From positions 1 to 64,000 of the forward strand of contig JAPXMY010000003.1 in the NCBI GenBank assembly GCA_033808805.1: DNA of 64,000 nucleotides, read 5' to 3'. The notes below the pieces were generated by a model. The model saw nothing but the letters and a program-made list of their open reading frames with translations, did no database searches and was not told the DNA's origin. This document shows, piece after piece, positions 8,725-17,765 of the stretch. Each line of letters opens with the position of its first letter. Position 1 is the first letter of the stretch. Source of the stretch: UBA1783 sp033808805 (GTDB taxonomy: Bacteria > Bacillota_I > Bacilli_A > Erysipelotrichales > Erysipelotrichaceae). A program made the translations under genes and the position numbers.

Positions 8725-9653
8725 TGGAACATAAAAGTGTGCTGCTGAAAGAATCTATCGATAACCTGAACATAAAAGAAGATGGTATTTATGTTGATGG
8801 AACCTTGGGCAGAGCAGGTCATAGCAGTGAAATCCTGAAAAAACTAACCAGTGGACATTTGTACTGTTTCGACATTGATCAAAAAGCCATAGAAAAATCA
8901 GATGAAATATTAAAAAAGATATCTGATAACTACACAATTATTAAAGCTAATTTTGTTTCTATAAAAGAAGAACTGAACAAACTGGGTGTTACCAGGGTGG
9001 ATGGAATTTTATTGGATATTGGCGTTTCATCACCTCAATTTGATGACCCTGAAAGAGGCTTTTCCTACCGTTATGATGCAAGACTGGATATGAGAATGGA
9101 TCAAAGTCAAAGTCTGGATGCTTATAAAATTGTAAATGAATATGAGTTCAATGATCTGGTAAGAATTTTGAGAAATTATGGTGAAGAGAAGTTTGCCAAA
9201 GAAATTGCCAGAGGAATTGAAAAACAAAGATCAGCAGCTTTAATTGAAACTACCGGTCAGCTGGTTGAAGTAATTAAGTCAGTGTTGCCGGCAAAAGTAT
9301 TAAGTAAGAAGGGCCATCCTGCAAAACAGAGCTTTCAAGCCTTGAGAATAGAAGTTAACAATGAATTGGAAAATTTAGAAGTTGCGACCAGAAAAGCTCT
9401 TGAACTATTAAAGCCGAAAGGAAGATGTGCCATTATAACATTTCATTCTTTAGAAGATGAAATAGTAAAGAAGATATTCAGGGAAGCTTCAAGGCCACCG
9501 GTTATTGATAAAAGAATTCCTCTAAGGGCCCTTGAAATACCTGAAAGTGAGTATCAGTTAGTGAACAGAAAAGTAATCACTGCTTCAAAAGAAGAGTTAG
9601 ATGAAAATAGACGAGCACAAAGTGCCAAATTAAGAGTAATAGAGAGAAGGTAA
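8724..9653 (+). CDS. rsmH: 16S rRNA (cytosine-1402-N4)-methyltransferase
   Basis: Uses S-adenosylmethionine to methylate N4 of C1402 in the ribosomal P site. The 309-residue length is standard. It has HKSVLLKESID at the N-terminus, the SAM-binding YVDGTLGRAGHS, LLDIGVSSPQFDDPERGFSY, and the C-terminal FHSLEDEIVKK. It overlaps mraZ at TAATG and is 5 bases before ftsL, so it is translationally coupled in the cluster. Confidence 0.97.
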   Translation: MEHKSVLLKESIDNLNIKEDGIYVDGTLGRAGHSSEILKKLTSGHLYCFDIDQKAIEKSDEILKKISDNYTIIKANFVSIKEELNKLGVTRVDGILLDIGVSSPQFDDPERGFSYRYDARLDMRMDQSQSLDAYKIVNEYEFNDLVRILRNYGEEKFAKEIARGIEKQRSAALIETTGQLVEVIKSVLPAKVLSKKGHPAKQSFQALRIEVNNELENLEVATRKALELLKPKGRCAIITFHSLEDEIVKKIFREASRPPVIDKRIPLRALEIPESEYQLVNRKVITASKEELDENRRAQSAKLRVIERR

Positions 9654-9658
9654 TTAAA

Positions 9659-9946
9659 ATGAAAAAAAGAAGAAGAATTAAATTAAAGAGTCTTGGAATA
9701 GTATTCTGTGCTTTCACAGTTGTTTTATATTTGGCTGTTTCAATCGTCTTACACTCTTTTAACGTTAATTTGGCAAGTCAATTAGCAATGAATGAAACTA
9801 GAATTGAAGAATTAAAAGCAGAAGTTGATGCAATAACTATTCAAGTTAAGGAACTAACAGACTATAATAGAGTTATGGACACTGTTGGCAATGACATGAA
9901 CTCTAATTCTTCAATAGTTGTTTCAATAGAAGACGGTGCTAACTAA
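9659..9946 (+). CDS. ftsL: Cell division protein FtsL-like
   Basis: A 95-residue single-pass membrane protein. A strongly basic start (MKKRRRIKLK) is followed by one membrane segment at about residues 12-32 and a heptad-like extracytoplasmic region (ETRIEELKAEVDAITIQVKELTDYN). This architecture and the position between rsmH and the penicillin-binding protein identify FtsL. FtsL joins DivIC to activate septal wall synthesis. Sequence similarity alone is weak in this family, so the call rests on topology and synteny. Confidence 0.8.
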   Translation: MKKRRRIKLKSLGIVFCAFTVVLYLAVSIVLHSFNVNLASQLAMNETRIEELKAEVDAITIQVKELTDYNRVMDTVGNDMNSNSSIVVSIEDGAN

Positions 9947-9954
9947 TTAATGCT

Positions 9955-12186
9955 ATGAAAAGAATAAGATTAAAACAAAGTGTAAAGATTTCCTTTCTTT
10001 CCATACTTATATTTTTAGCTGGGACATTACTTTTAGGGAATGTCCTTTTGCTGAATTTAACTGGGAAAAACTTAATGTCCAATAAAGACTTTTCCAAGTT
10101 GGAAGGGGTTATTATTAAAAATAAAACAATCTATCCAAAAAGAGGGACCATTTATGACAGTGATGGCAACATTTTAGCTGGAGATGTGACAGTTTATAAA
10201 ATAGCATTTATCTTAAGCAAAGATGTTCAAAGATATGAAGTCGATGAAAATGGTAATACAGTTTTAGTGGATGATTACATCAAGGATCCCAAGCTGACGG
10301 CTGATTTGATTGCCCCTATATTGAATGATACTCCTGAGTTCTATGATTATCTTTTAGAAAGATTGTCTTTAGGCGAAGAAGGATATTATCAGGTTGAAGT
10401 CGGTTTTTATGGAAGCAATATTTCCTATAGCAAAAAAGAGCAGATTGAAGCTTTGAATCTACCGGGAATCAGATTCACAGGTTCAACATCAAGGCATTAT
10501 CCTTATGAAAGATTTGCCTCACATCTTTTGGGATATGTAGAAAATCAGAAAAAGGAAGATGGGTTTCAAATTGTAGGTATCTCAGGAATTGAAGGGATAT
10601 TCAATAAAGAGCTTTCCGGGATAGAAGGTTCAACTTCCTATTATGTCAATAATGAAAATGGTTCACCGGTTGCTGGTGGACTTATCAGCAATGAAAAAGC
10701 CTGTGATGGCTATGATATTACTTTGACACTTAACAACATCATTCAACAGGCCGTTGAAGAAGCTTTAGGTAAAACTATGCAGGTTAATGAACATGTTGAA
10801 AAGGCTTGGGCTGTGGTTATGAATGCTAAAACAGGAGAGATTCTAGGTTATGGCTCTCATCCAACTTTCAGTGCCAATGAGATGGATATAGTTGACTACA
10901 ATGATTATTGTGCCATGCTGCCATATGAGCCAGGTTCAACAATTAAAGCCTTTGTATATGCTGCTGCAATAAATGAAGGAGTATTTGATCGAAATGATAC
11001 CTTTGACTGCAGGATATTTTATGTCAGAACTGATGAAAATGGTAAAATTGCCCGCAGTCCATACAAAATAATGGAAAATCAGGAAATTCACAACTATATG
11101 GGAGTGCAGCCATATTATCCTACATTCTATGAAGCTTTTTGTCTTTCGTATAACGTTGGCTGTGCTGTCTTGCTGGAAAAATACATTGATCAGGAAGTTT
11201 ATAAGGATTATATGGATAAATTTCTGTTCTATCAGCCTGTTGAAACTTATGGCATTGATGAAGGACTGTTTTACGGTTCTGCTGATTATGGAAGTTCTTT
11301 CAGTATTATAACGACTTCCTTTGGTCAGGGTATGTCGGCAACTGCCTTACAGATAATGCGCGCCTATTCTGCTTTCTGCAATGGTGGAACGATGGTAAAG
11401 CCTTATATAGTTAAATCAATTGTTGATCCAGAAACTGATACCATCATCTATCAGGGCCAGAAAGAAGAGGTTGGAACACCGATAAGTGAGGAAACCGCCA
11501 AAGAAATGCTGGATTTATTATCAGGAGTTGTAAATTCTGGCTATTCATATAACAGTTCCAGATATCAGATACCTGGAGTTAAGGTTGGAGGTAAATCAGG
11601 AACCGCTGAAGTAGCTCTACCAGAAGGTGGCTACGGTAACCTGACTATTCACTCTATGGTTATCGCCATGCCGATTGATAATCCACAAGTATTGATTTAC
11701 TTTGCCTATCAGGACTGGAATCCGTTTGCTTCTGAAAATATCTCTTATATAAATGAACTGGAAAGAACTGTAGCCTCAGTTTTAGGTTTAAGTGGTAATC
11801 GAGTTATTGATGAAGATATTGTAAATAGAGTAGTTTACAGAGAGGGACTGGATAATTTTGTCAATCACTCTTTGGAATATGTGCTGGAAAAGACTTCTAA
11901 ATTTAATCTTGATGTTTTGATTGTTGGAGATGGTGATACAGTAATCAGCCAATATCCCGCAGCAGGATCAACTGTTATTTCTAATCAGAGAATAATGATT
12001 TTAACAAATTCTGATACCATCCTGATGCCCAATATGAAAGGTTGGAGCAGAAAAGAAGTTATTGGATTCTGGGATATGACCGGTATAGCTGTTTCAATTG
12101 AAGGCTATGGATATGTAAAAACCCAAAACTTTGCGGAAGGAACTCAGATAGATAAAACTATGACAATAGAAGTTCAATTACAATAG
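9955..12186 (+). CDS. Division-type class B penicillin-binding protein with PASTA repeats
   Basis: Transpeptidase that cross-links septal peptidoglycan (PBP2B/FtsI/SpoVD group). Its 743 residues comprise a cytoplasmic start, one membrane segment at about residues 12-32, a dimerisation domain (KRGTIYDSDGNILA) and the transpeptidase domain. The active-site motifs are S328-T-I-K331, S398-Y-N400 and K547-S-G-T550. Two PASTA-like repeats lie at the C-terminus. The position after ftsL supports a septal role. A terminator overlaps its stop codon, so mraY has its own promoter. Which Bacillus paralogue it matches (pbpB or spoVD) is not decided; with no sporulation genes in view, pbpB is favoured. Confidence 0.93.
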   Translation: MKRIRLKQSVKISFLSILIFLAGTLLLGNVLLLNLTGKNLMSNKDFSKLEGVIIKNKTIYPKRGTIYDSDGNILAGDVTVYKIAFILSKDVQRYEVDENGNTVLVDDYIKDPKLTADLIAPILNDTPEFYDYLLERLSLGEEGYYQVEVGFYGSNISYSKKEQIEALNLPGIRFTGSTSRHYPYERFASHLLGYVENQKKEDGFQIVGISGIEGIFNKELSGIEGSTSYYVNNENGSPVAGGLISNEKACDGYDITLTLNNIIQQAVEEALGKTMQVNEHVEKAWAVVMNAKTGEILGYGSHPTFSANEMDIVDYNDYCAMLPYEPGSTIKAFVYAAAINEGVFDRNDTFDCRIFYVRTDENGKIARSPYKIMENQEIHNYMGVQPYYPTFYEAFCLSYNVGCAVLLEKYIDQEVYKDYMDKFLFYQPVETYGIDEGLFYGSADYGSSFSIITTSFGQGMSATALQIMRAYSAFCNGGTMVKPYIVKSIVDPETDTIIYQGQKEEVGTPISEETAKEMLDLLSGVVNSGYSYNSSRYQIPGVKVGGKSGTAEVALPEGGYGNLTIHSMVIAMPIDNPQVLIYFAYQDWNPFASENISYINELERTVASVLGLSGNRVIDEDIVNRVVYREGLDNFVNHSLEYVLEKTSKFNLDVLIVGDGDTVISQYPAAGSTVISNQRIMILTNSDTILMPNMKGWSRKEVIGFWDMTGIAVSIEGYGYVKTQNFAEGTQIDKTMTIEVQLQ

Positions 12187-12214
12187 AGAAGTACAAAGCT
12201 TCTCTATTGTTTTT
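12180..12214 (+). terminator. Terminator after the penicillin-binding protein gene
   Basis: 12-bp perfect stem ACAATAGAGAAG/CTTCTCTATTGT with a 7-base loop, then TTTT. The 5' arm includes the stop codon. Confidence 0.88.
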
Positions 12215-12236
12215 AAGAGTTATTTAGTGATATAAT
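12207..12236 (+). promoter_or_regulatory. mraY promoter
   Basis: TTGTTT (12207-12212), 18-base spacer, TATAAT (12231-12236). The -35 overlaps the 3' arm of the preceding terminator, so the wall cluster is split into two transcription units. Confidence 0.55.
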
Positions 12237-12260
12237 TATTCAGCGTATGGAGGTTTTTTT

Positions 12261-13226
12261 ATGTTAATCAAGATGACATTGGCATTTGGAATTGGACTTG
12301 GATTAGCTTTGCTTGCTTATCCTGTTGCTATTCCATTTTTACATAAAATAAAATTTGGCCAATCCATTAGAGAACTAGGTCCTAAATCTCATATGGTCAA
12401 GGCTGGAACTCCTACAATGGGTGGTGTCGTTTTTATTTTAACCAGCCTGATTGCCACTTTGATTGTTTCACCTTCATCGTTTACCAGTATTGATTTTTTA
12501 GTAGTTGTTTTAGCTTTTGTGGGTTATGCAATTATTGGATTTATAGATGATTATCTGATAGTAGTTAAAAAGAAAAACGATGGTCTTAGAGCTAAGTATA
12601 AGTTTTTAATGCAGTCAATTCTGGCTATAGTCTTCTATATTGCCTATCGAAAATTGACAAACAGCTTGATAATAATTCCGTTTACCCATATTAAGATTGA
12701 TATAGGATGGTTATATATAATATTAGTGTTTTTTATGTTTACCGGTACTACAAATGGCGTAAACCTGGCCGATGGCTTGGATGGTTTATGTGCTGGGCTT
12801 TCAATTTTTGCCTTGATACCATATGTATATTTCTGTGGTCGTATCGAAATGAATTCTGTTGCCATTTTACTTTGTGCGGTAATAGGTTCTCTGTTTGGAT
12901 ATTTAAAATTTAACATGTATCCTGCCAAAATATTTATGGGTGATGCCGGTGCTCTGGGACTGGGTGGACTGTTGGCGGCAGCAGCAATGGTCACCAAAGA
13001 AGAAGTTGCCTTGATATTAATCGGCGGTGTCTTTGTTGTTGAAGTATTAAGTGTCATTATTCAAATTGTTTCTTTTAAAACCAGAAAAAAGAGAGTGTTT
13101 AAAATGGCACCGCTTCATCATCATTTTGAATTAAGCGGATGGCCTGAAACAAAGGTTGTCAAGGTATTCTGGGCTGCTGGAGCCTTATGCAGCATAATAG
13201 GCTTGATAATGGGTGCTTTAATGTAA
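12261..13226 (+). CDS. mraY: Phospho-N-acetylmuramoyl-pentapeptide transferase
   Basis: Integral membrane enzyme that moves phospho-MurNAc-pentapeptide from UDP onto undecaprenyl phosphate, making lipid I. The 321-residue polytopic protein has the catalytic Asp pair in GFIDDYLIV (D96, D97), NGVNLADGLDGL, FMGDAGALGLGG and APLHHHFE, all family hallmarks. GGAGG upstream fits ATG 12261. The expected next genes murD, ftsW and murG are absent; comN-secDF follows instead. Confidence 0.98.
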   Translation: MLIKMTLAFGIGLGLALLAYPVAIPFLHKIKFGQSIRELGPKSHMVKAGTPTMGGVVFILTSLIATLIVSPSSFTSIDFLVVVLAFVGYAIIGFIDDYLIVVKKKNDGLRAKYKFLMQSILAIVFYIAYRKLTNSLIIIPFTHIKIDIGWLYIILVFFMFTGTTNGVNLADGLDGLCAGLSIFALIPYVYFCGRIEMNSVAILLCAVIGSLFGYLKFNMYPAKIFMGDAGALGLGGLLAAAAMVTKEEVALILIGGVFVVEVLSVIIQIVSFKTRKKRVFKMAPLHHHFELSGWPETKVVKVFWAAGALCSIIGLIMGALM

Positions 13227-13238
13227 GGAGTAATAGCG

Positions 13239-13514
13239 ATGGAAAGATATATTAATTGTTTGATTAATCTGAAACTTTCTTCAATCAGAAGAAATTCATT
13301 GGATAGCTTGACGTTTAAGCAGCTTCAGAAAGTTCTATATCATACCAGATGGAGATTATATGTTCCAGACAGCATAAGTGAAGTCGCCAGTGATATAGAA
13401 AGTCTGACTATCGAAGAAATTGTTGATTTTTTAACCAGTTCAGATGAACTGCTTGAAAAAAGTATTGAAGAAATGAAAAGAGAATTAGAGGTGTTAGGGT
13501 ATGAAGAAGAATAA
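13239..13514 (+). CDS. comN: ComN-like post-transcriptional regulator
   Basis: A 91-residue acidic cytosolic protein with LTFKQLQKVLYHTRWR and an acidic helical C-terminus. The length, helical make-up and location directly before secDF match Bacillus ComN (YrzD). That protein acts on comE mRNA and is placed at division sites by DivIVA. Here the gene overlaps secDF by 14 bases, so the two are translationally coupled. No com gene is in this window, so the target is unknown and the call rests partly on synteny. GGAG before ATG 13239 supports the start. Confidence 0.7.
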   Translation: MERYINCLINLKLSSIRRNSLDSLTFKQLQKVLYHTRWRLYVPDSISEVASDIESLTIEEIVDFLTSSDELLEKSIEEMKRELEVLGYEEE

Positions 13515-15462
13515 TAAAAAAATATTATCAGCTATAATTGGTATTTTACTGATTGCTGTTTTATCTGTAATCTTTGGTAGTAAACTAGAATCTATTACAA
13601 ATAAAAACTTTGAATTATCCAGTGGCTATCAACTGGTTTATCAGGTAGATTCGACAGAATCATTACTGGTTGATCAGGTAGCTGCTGTTTTAGAAAAAAG
13701 ATTGTATAACTTTGGAGCTACTGAAGTTAAAACATCTGTTGAAGGTTCAACAGTTACTTTAAATTATTCAGGTATTGAAGACAGTGAGAATGTCAGAAAA
13801 TATCTTACGATGACTGGACTTGTTTCATTTAGAAACTTTGCGGATGAAGAGCTGATGGATATTTCAGCGTTGAATGCGGAAACGCCTTTTATGGCTGCTC
13901 CTTCACCATCAGCTACGGAAGAAAATCCTGATTTATCGTTACTTTACATTTTAGTCAATGATACGGAAAAATTCAGAGCAGTAACTACTCAGCTGATGTT
14001 TGAAACCAGCAAATATCTGGTGGTCTGGGTTGACTATGATGAGTCATACAGGTTTGAGCAGGAAATGGAAAGTACCAATCCTAAATTTTTAGCAGCAGCG
14101 GCTGTAAATAACGTGATTGATTCGGATGCCTATATTACTTCAGCTCATAGTTTTGAAGAAACTAAAAATATTGTCGCGACAGTAAATGCGGGTTCTTTAC
14201 CAGCGCCAATTACAGAAACAGCATTTAACGCTGTCAATGCCACTTTGGGCATTGATGCAGACAAGAAAGTACTGACAGGTATTTTTTCCAGTGTAGCAGC
14301 ATGCTCTGTGTTTTTCATCTTAAGATATAAGCTGTCGGGATTTGTCAGCGCCTTGATGCTTCTGGGTTATACAGTCAGCAGTCTGGTTGCTGTTTCATAT
14401 CTGGGTGTAATTTTTAACACCAATAGTATAACGCTGTTTATTATCAGTATATTTGCAGGGTTAGCATATCTTTTACATGTCAATGATACCTTTATGAAAA
14501 TCATAAATACTGGCAGACTGCCATCTACAGCTTTAGAGACAACCTATAAAAACACATTGGTTAACGCTTTGGCTGCCTTGGCAATGCAGTTTGTGGCTGG
14601 TTTAGCAGGTTATCTGATATTTAGACAATATTATTCAGGTTATTCAATCGCAATTATGACCTTTGCAATCTGCTCAGGAATATTCTTTGTCGGCTGGCAG
14701 AGAGTTATGCTGGCGGATCTAATAAACTCAAATTACTTTGAAGCTAAAGCTTTTGGCTATCAGGAAAACGTTGGATTTAAAATAGTTAATGTTACAGGAC
14801 TATTGCATACCAAGTTTCTTTATGTAGTTGTGGCCTTGATTTTAATGGGCGCGCTTTTATATGTTACAAATATTATTGACTATCTGAAGTCTTTGCTGGC
14901 AGGATTGTCTATGCTGGCTGTCACAGTACTTATTGGAGGTTTATATTTAAAGAATCGTAATAAGAGCAACGATTTGATAATCCTGGCTTCTGCTACTATA
15001 ACAACAATACTTGGGACTATGGCCTGTGGTATGCTGTTTGAAAAAACTGCCAAGATGACAGTAGGGTTGGTATATGGTTCTGCAGCAATAGGAATTGCCT
15101 TGATCAGCTTTGTCTTATCACAAATAAGAGACAATTTTAATGAAAATGCCAGAGGAAAACTTACTGATGTCAAGATAAACAGTGTTTTTGAAGAAGTATT
15201 CAACAGTCTTTTCAATGAACTGGCAGCGGCATTTATCTTAGCGGTTATTTTTGCAGGACTGGTTTATGGAAGTATTCTTTCGCTTACAAATATCGGTTAT
15301 ACGATTTTAGTGAGTGCAGTACTAATTTATGCGGTACTGGTAGCCTGTAATTTGTGGTTGGATTATACTTTAAAAACCAGTAACAGACCAAAACAAAAGA
15401 AGAAAAGAAGAACCAAGGAAGTAAAAGAAAGAACAATATTCGGCATTAACAATCCAAACTAA
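13501..15462 (+). CDS. secDF: Divergent SecDF protein-export accessory protein
   Basis: Fused SecD-SecF membrane protein of 653 residues, normally using proton flow to pull exported proteins through SecYEG. It has an N-terminal membrane segment, a large extracytoplasmic part (about residues 35-250) and two blocks of membrane segments separated near residue 430. It lies in the conserved comN-secDF-recJ order. It is markedly degenerate. The D1 motif (LGLDLRGG type) is replaced by FELSSGYQLVYQVD, and the GMAxDANV helix motif by GLAYLLHVNDTF. The SecF half keeps only an IRDNFNEN relic of IREN. The charged relay residues appear to be lost. The C-terminus is very basic. Confidence 0.8.
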   Translation: MKKNNKKILSAIIGILLIAVLSVIFGSKLESITNKNFELSSGYQLVYQVDSTESLLVDQVAAVLEKRLYNFGATEVKTSVEGSTVTLNYSGIEDSENVRKYLTMTGLVSFRNFADEELMDISALNAETPFMAAPSPSATEENPDLSLLYILVNDTEKFRAVTTQLMFETSKYLVVWVDYDESYRFEQEMESTNPKFLAAAAVNNVIDSDAYITSAHSFEETKNIVATVNAGSLPAPITETAFNAVNATLGIDADKKVLTGIFSSVAACSVFFILRYKLSGFVSALMLLGYTVSSLVAVSYLGVIFNTNSITLFIISIFAGLAYLLHVNDTFMKIINTGRLPSTALETTYKNTLVNALAALAMQFVAGLAGYLIFRQYYSGYSIAIMTFAICSGIFFVGWQRVMLADLINSNYFEAKAFGYQENVGFKIVNVTGLLHTKFLYVVVALILMGALLYVTNIIDYLKSLLAGLSMLAVTVLIGGLYLKNRNKSNDLIILASATITTILGTMACGMLFEKTAKMTVGLVYGSAAIGIALISFVLSQIRDNFNENARGKLTDVKINSVFEEVFNSLFNELAAAFILAVIFAGLVYGSILSLTNIGYTILVSAVLIYAVLVACNLWLDYTLKTSNRPKQKKKRRTKEVKERTIFGINNPN

Positions 15463-15480
15463 TAAATAAAGGGGAAGCAT

Positions 15481-17073
15481 ATGATTTATATAAAAACTGA
15501 TACAAGTGACTATCAAAAACTGATGGAAACCTATTCAATCAATTCTTTGTTAGCGAAAGTTTTATCAGCTATGAAATATGAACCGCAAGATATTGCTTCC
15601 TTTTTTCATCCCTTAGAGCAGTTTGATTTAGATGAAAAAGTATTTGAACCAATTAAAAAATGTTTAGAAACAGTAAAAATGGAAAATAAAAAAGTTTTTA
15701 TTTTCGGAGATTATGACTGTGATGGAATCTGTGGTACAACCATTGTTAAAAAGATATTGGATAAGATGGGAATAGAAAATGGTTTCTACATACCCAATCG
15801 TCTGGAAGAGGGCTATGGCCTGTCTTTAGAAAAACTGCAGATGGCTTATGAAAAAGGCTATGAAGTTTTAATTACAGTTGACAATGGCATCAGCAGTCCG
15901 GAAGCATTAAAATTTGCCAGGGAAAAAGGAATGATCTCGATTGTGACCGATCATCATATCATTAATCAGGAAGTTGACTGTGATTATTTATTGCATCCGA
16001 CACTTTTAAGTGCTGATTACAAATACCTTTGTGGCAGTGGCATAGTGTATTTATTAGCCTGCTATTTAGCACAGGCAGACTACAGTATTGCTGTTTTGGC
16101 GATGATCGCCACAATTGCCGATATAATGGAGTTAAAAGGTGCCAATGTCAAAATAGTAAAAGATGGTTTAACTTATCTGAATCAGGGTCAATATAAAAAT
16201 GTTTTACTGTTAGATAAATTTTATCTTCCAATCAATGAAGATAATGTGGCTTTTAAAATTGTTCCTAAAATTAATGCTGTTGGAAGAATGGCTGATATTG
16301 CAAATGTCAATAATGTGGTAAGGTTTCTGCTGTCAGAGGATAACAGGGAGATCAATTCATTTGCTGTTCAGATTATAAAAGTCAATAATGCCAGATTACA
16401 GCTTACCAGGCAGCAGAATGAACTGGTTAAAAAGGAAATAGATGCCAATGAAAATTTCAACCTGATCTATCTGCCAGAACTTCATGAAGGGTTATTGGGA
16501 TTAATAGCTACCAGAATTGCTGACAGAACCAAGAAGGTTACATTTGTAATGACTGATGCTGTTAATCAAATTAAAGGCTCAGGAAGGTCAAATGGAACAG
16601 TTGATATACTGGGTATGCTGGAAGGCTTTAGAGCCAGCACTATCGCCTTAGGCGGTCACAAACAGGCCTGTGGCATTACTATTGAAAAAGATATGCTGAA
16701 AAAGTTTAAAGAATATTTACAGGAAAATTTAATTCAGCATGATAATGAAGTGACTGAGGAATATATAGAGATTGAAACAAAAGATTTGTCTATCAGTAAT
16801 ATAGAAGAATTGTTTGAACATCGTCCATTTGGACACGGTAGAAGATTACCACTTCTAAAGGTAACAATTGACAATATTGCTGATTATACAGCTTTAAAAA
16901 ATGAATATCAGTTGAAATGGAAATCAAGAGATCTGGAATTTATCAGTTTTGATAACAAGGGTTATGAATACTATAAAAACAGGGATACTCTGGAAGTATA
17001 TGGCTATCTGCAGGAAAATTATTTTAATGGGAAAATTACCTATCAGATTCTGATAAAGGATATATTGGATTAG
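15481..17073 (+). CDS. recJ: Single-stranded-DNA-specific exonuclease RecJ
   Basis: 5'-3' exonuclease on single-stranded DNA, used in recombination and repair. It has 530 residues, much shorter than Bacillus RecJ (about 790), and lacks the extra C-terminal domain. Visible motifs: VFIFGDYDCDGICGTT (DHH domain motif), VDNGISSPEALKFA, IVTDHHI and the DHHA1 motif LGGHKQACGI. GGGGAA lies before ATG 15481. It follows secDF by 18 bases and is followed by apt, the Bacillus order. Confidence 0.93.
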   Translation: MIYIKTDTSDYQKLMETYSINSLLAKVLSAMKYEPQDIASFFHPLEQFDLDEKVFEPIKKCLETVKMENKKVFIFGDYDCDGICGTTIVKKILDKMGIENGFYIPNRLEEGYGLSLEKLQMAYEKGYEVLITVDNGISSPEALKFAREKGMISIVTDHHIINQEVDCDYLLHPTLLSADYKYLCGSGIVYLLACYLAQADYSIAVLAMIATIADIMELKGANVKIVKDGLTYLNQGQYKNVLLLDKFYLPINEDNVAFKIVPKINAVGRMADIANVNNVVRFLLSEDNREINSFAVQIIKVNNARLQLTRQQNELVKKEIDANENFNLIYLPELHEGLLGLIATRIADRTKKVTFVMTDAVNQIKGSGRSNGTVDILGMLEGFRASTIALGGHKQACGITIEKDMLKKFKEYLQENLIQHDNEVTEEYIEIETKDLSISNIEELFEHRPFGHGRRLPLLKVTIDNIADYTALKNEYQLKWKSRDLEFISFDNKGYEYYKNRDTLEVYGYLQENYFNGKITYQILIKDILD

Positions 17074-17157
17074 AATACCAGGCAATTAGAACAAAACGGA
17101 TATTAATATTGATGAAAGTTTGTTATAATTGAAATGTTTTAAAAAGGAGAATTGAAA

Positions 17158-17679
17158 ATGAATTTATATGATTATATTGCAAGCATTCCTGATTATCCGA
17201 TTAAAGGGATTTTATTTAGAGATGTTACACCAGCTATCCAGGATGGTGCAGCATTTAGAGAAATAACAAGATTATTAGTTGAATATGCCAAAAAGGTAGG
17301 GGCTGAAGTAATTGTAGGTCCGGAATCAAGAGGTTTTATCTTTGGCTGTCCAGTTGCATATGAGCTAGGCATCGGTTTTGTTCCTGCTAGAAAGCCTAAC
17401 AAACTACCTAGAGAAGTTATCTCTGCTCAATACGATCTAGAATATGGTACAAGCACTTTAGAAATTCATAAGGATGCCATTAAACCTGGTCAGAAGGTTT
17501 TGGTTATAGACGATCTTCTGGCAACCGGGGGAACAATTAAAGCCGCCAACCAGTTAGTTGAACAACTGGGTGGTGAAGTTGTTGGCAATGCCTTTCTGAT
17601 AGAACTTGTTGATTTAAAGGGCAGGGAAGTATTAAAAGGCTATGATGTCTATTCAATCCTTGAATTTGAAGGAGAATAG
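17158..17679 (+). CDS. apt: Adenine phosphoribosyltransferase
   Basis: Salvages adenine with PRPP to give AMP and PPi. At 173 residues it is of standard size. The PRPP loop is VLVIDDLLATGGT, and GPESRGFIFG and RKPNKLPRE are typical Apt stretches. The frame can extend to TTG 17152, but AAGGAGA at 17144-17150 best fits ATG 17158 (MNLYDYIASIPDYPIKGI). A TATAAT at 17124-17129 may give it a separate promoter. It ends in its own terminator before rel. Confidence 0.96.
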   Translation: MNLYDYIASIPDYPIKGILFRDVTPAIQDGAAFREITRLLVEYAKKVGAEVIVGPESRGFIFGCPVAYELGIGFVPARKPNKLPREVISAQYDLEYGTSTLEIHKDAIKPGQKVLVIDDLLATGGTIKAANQLVEQLGGEVVGNAFLIELVDLKGREVLKGYDVYSILEFEGE

Positions 17680-17687
17680 ATTATATG

Positions 17688-17713
17688 GACAGTGAAAACT
17701 GTCTTTTCTTTTT
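17688..17713 (+). terminator. Terminator after apt
   Basis: Stem GACAGT/ACTGTC with GAAA tetraloop, then TTTTCTTTTT. Confidence 0.85.
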
Positions 17714-17765
17714 ATATTTAAAGGTTTATGATAAAATAATAATACTTATAAAAGGGTGAATGAAA

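Noticed and set aside
12644..13057. 137-codon minus-strand frame inside mraY
   Set aside because: Antisense to a well-conserved gene; no ribosome binding site and no recognisable protein.
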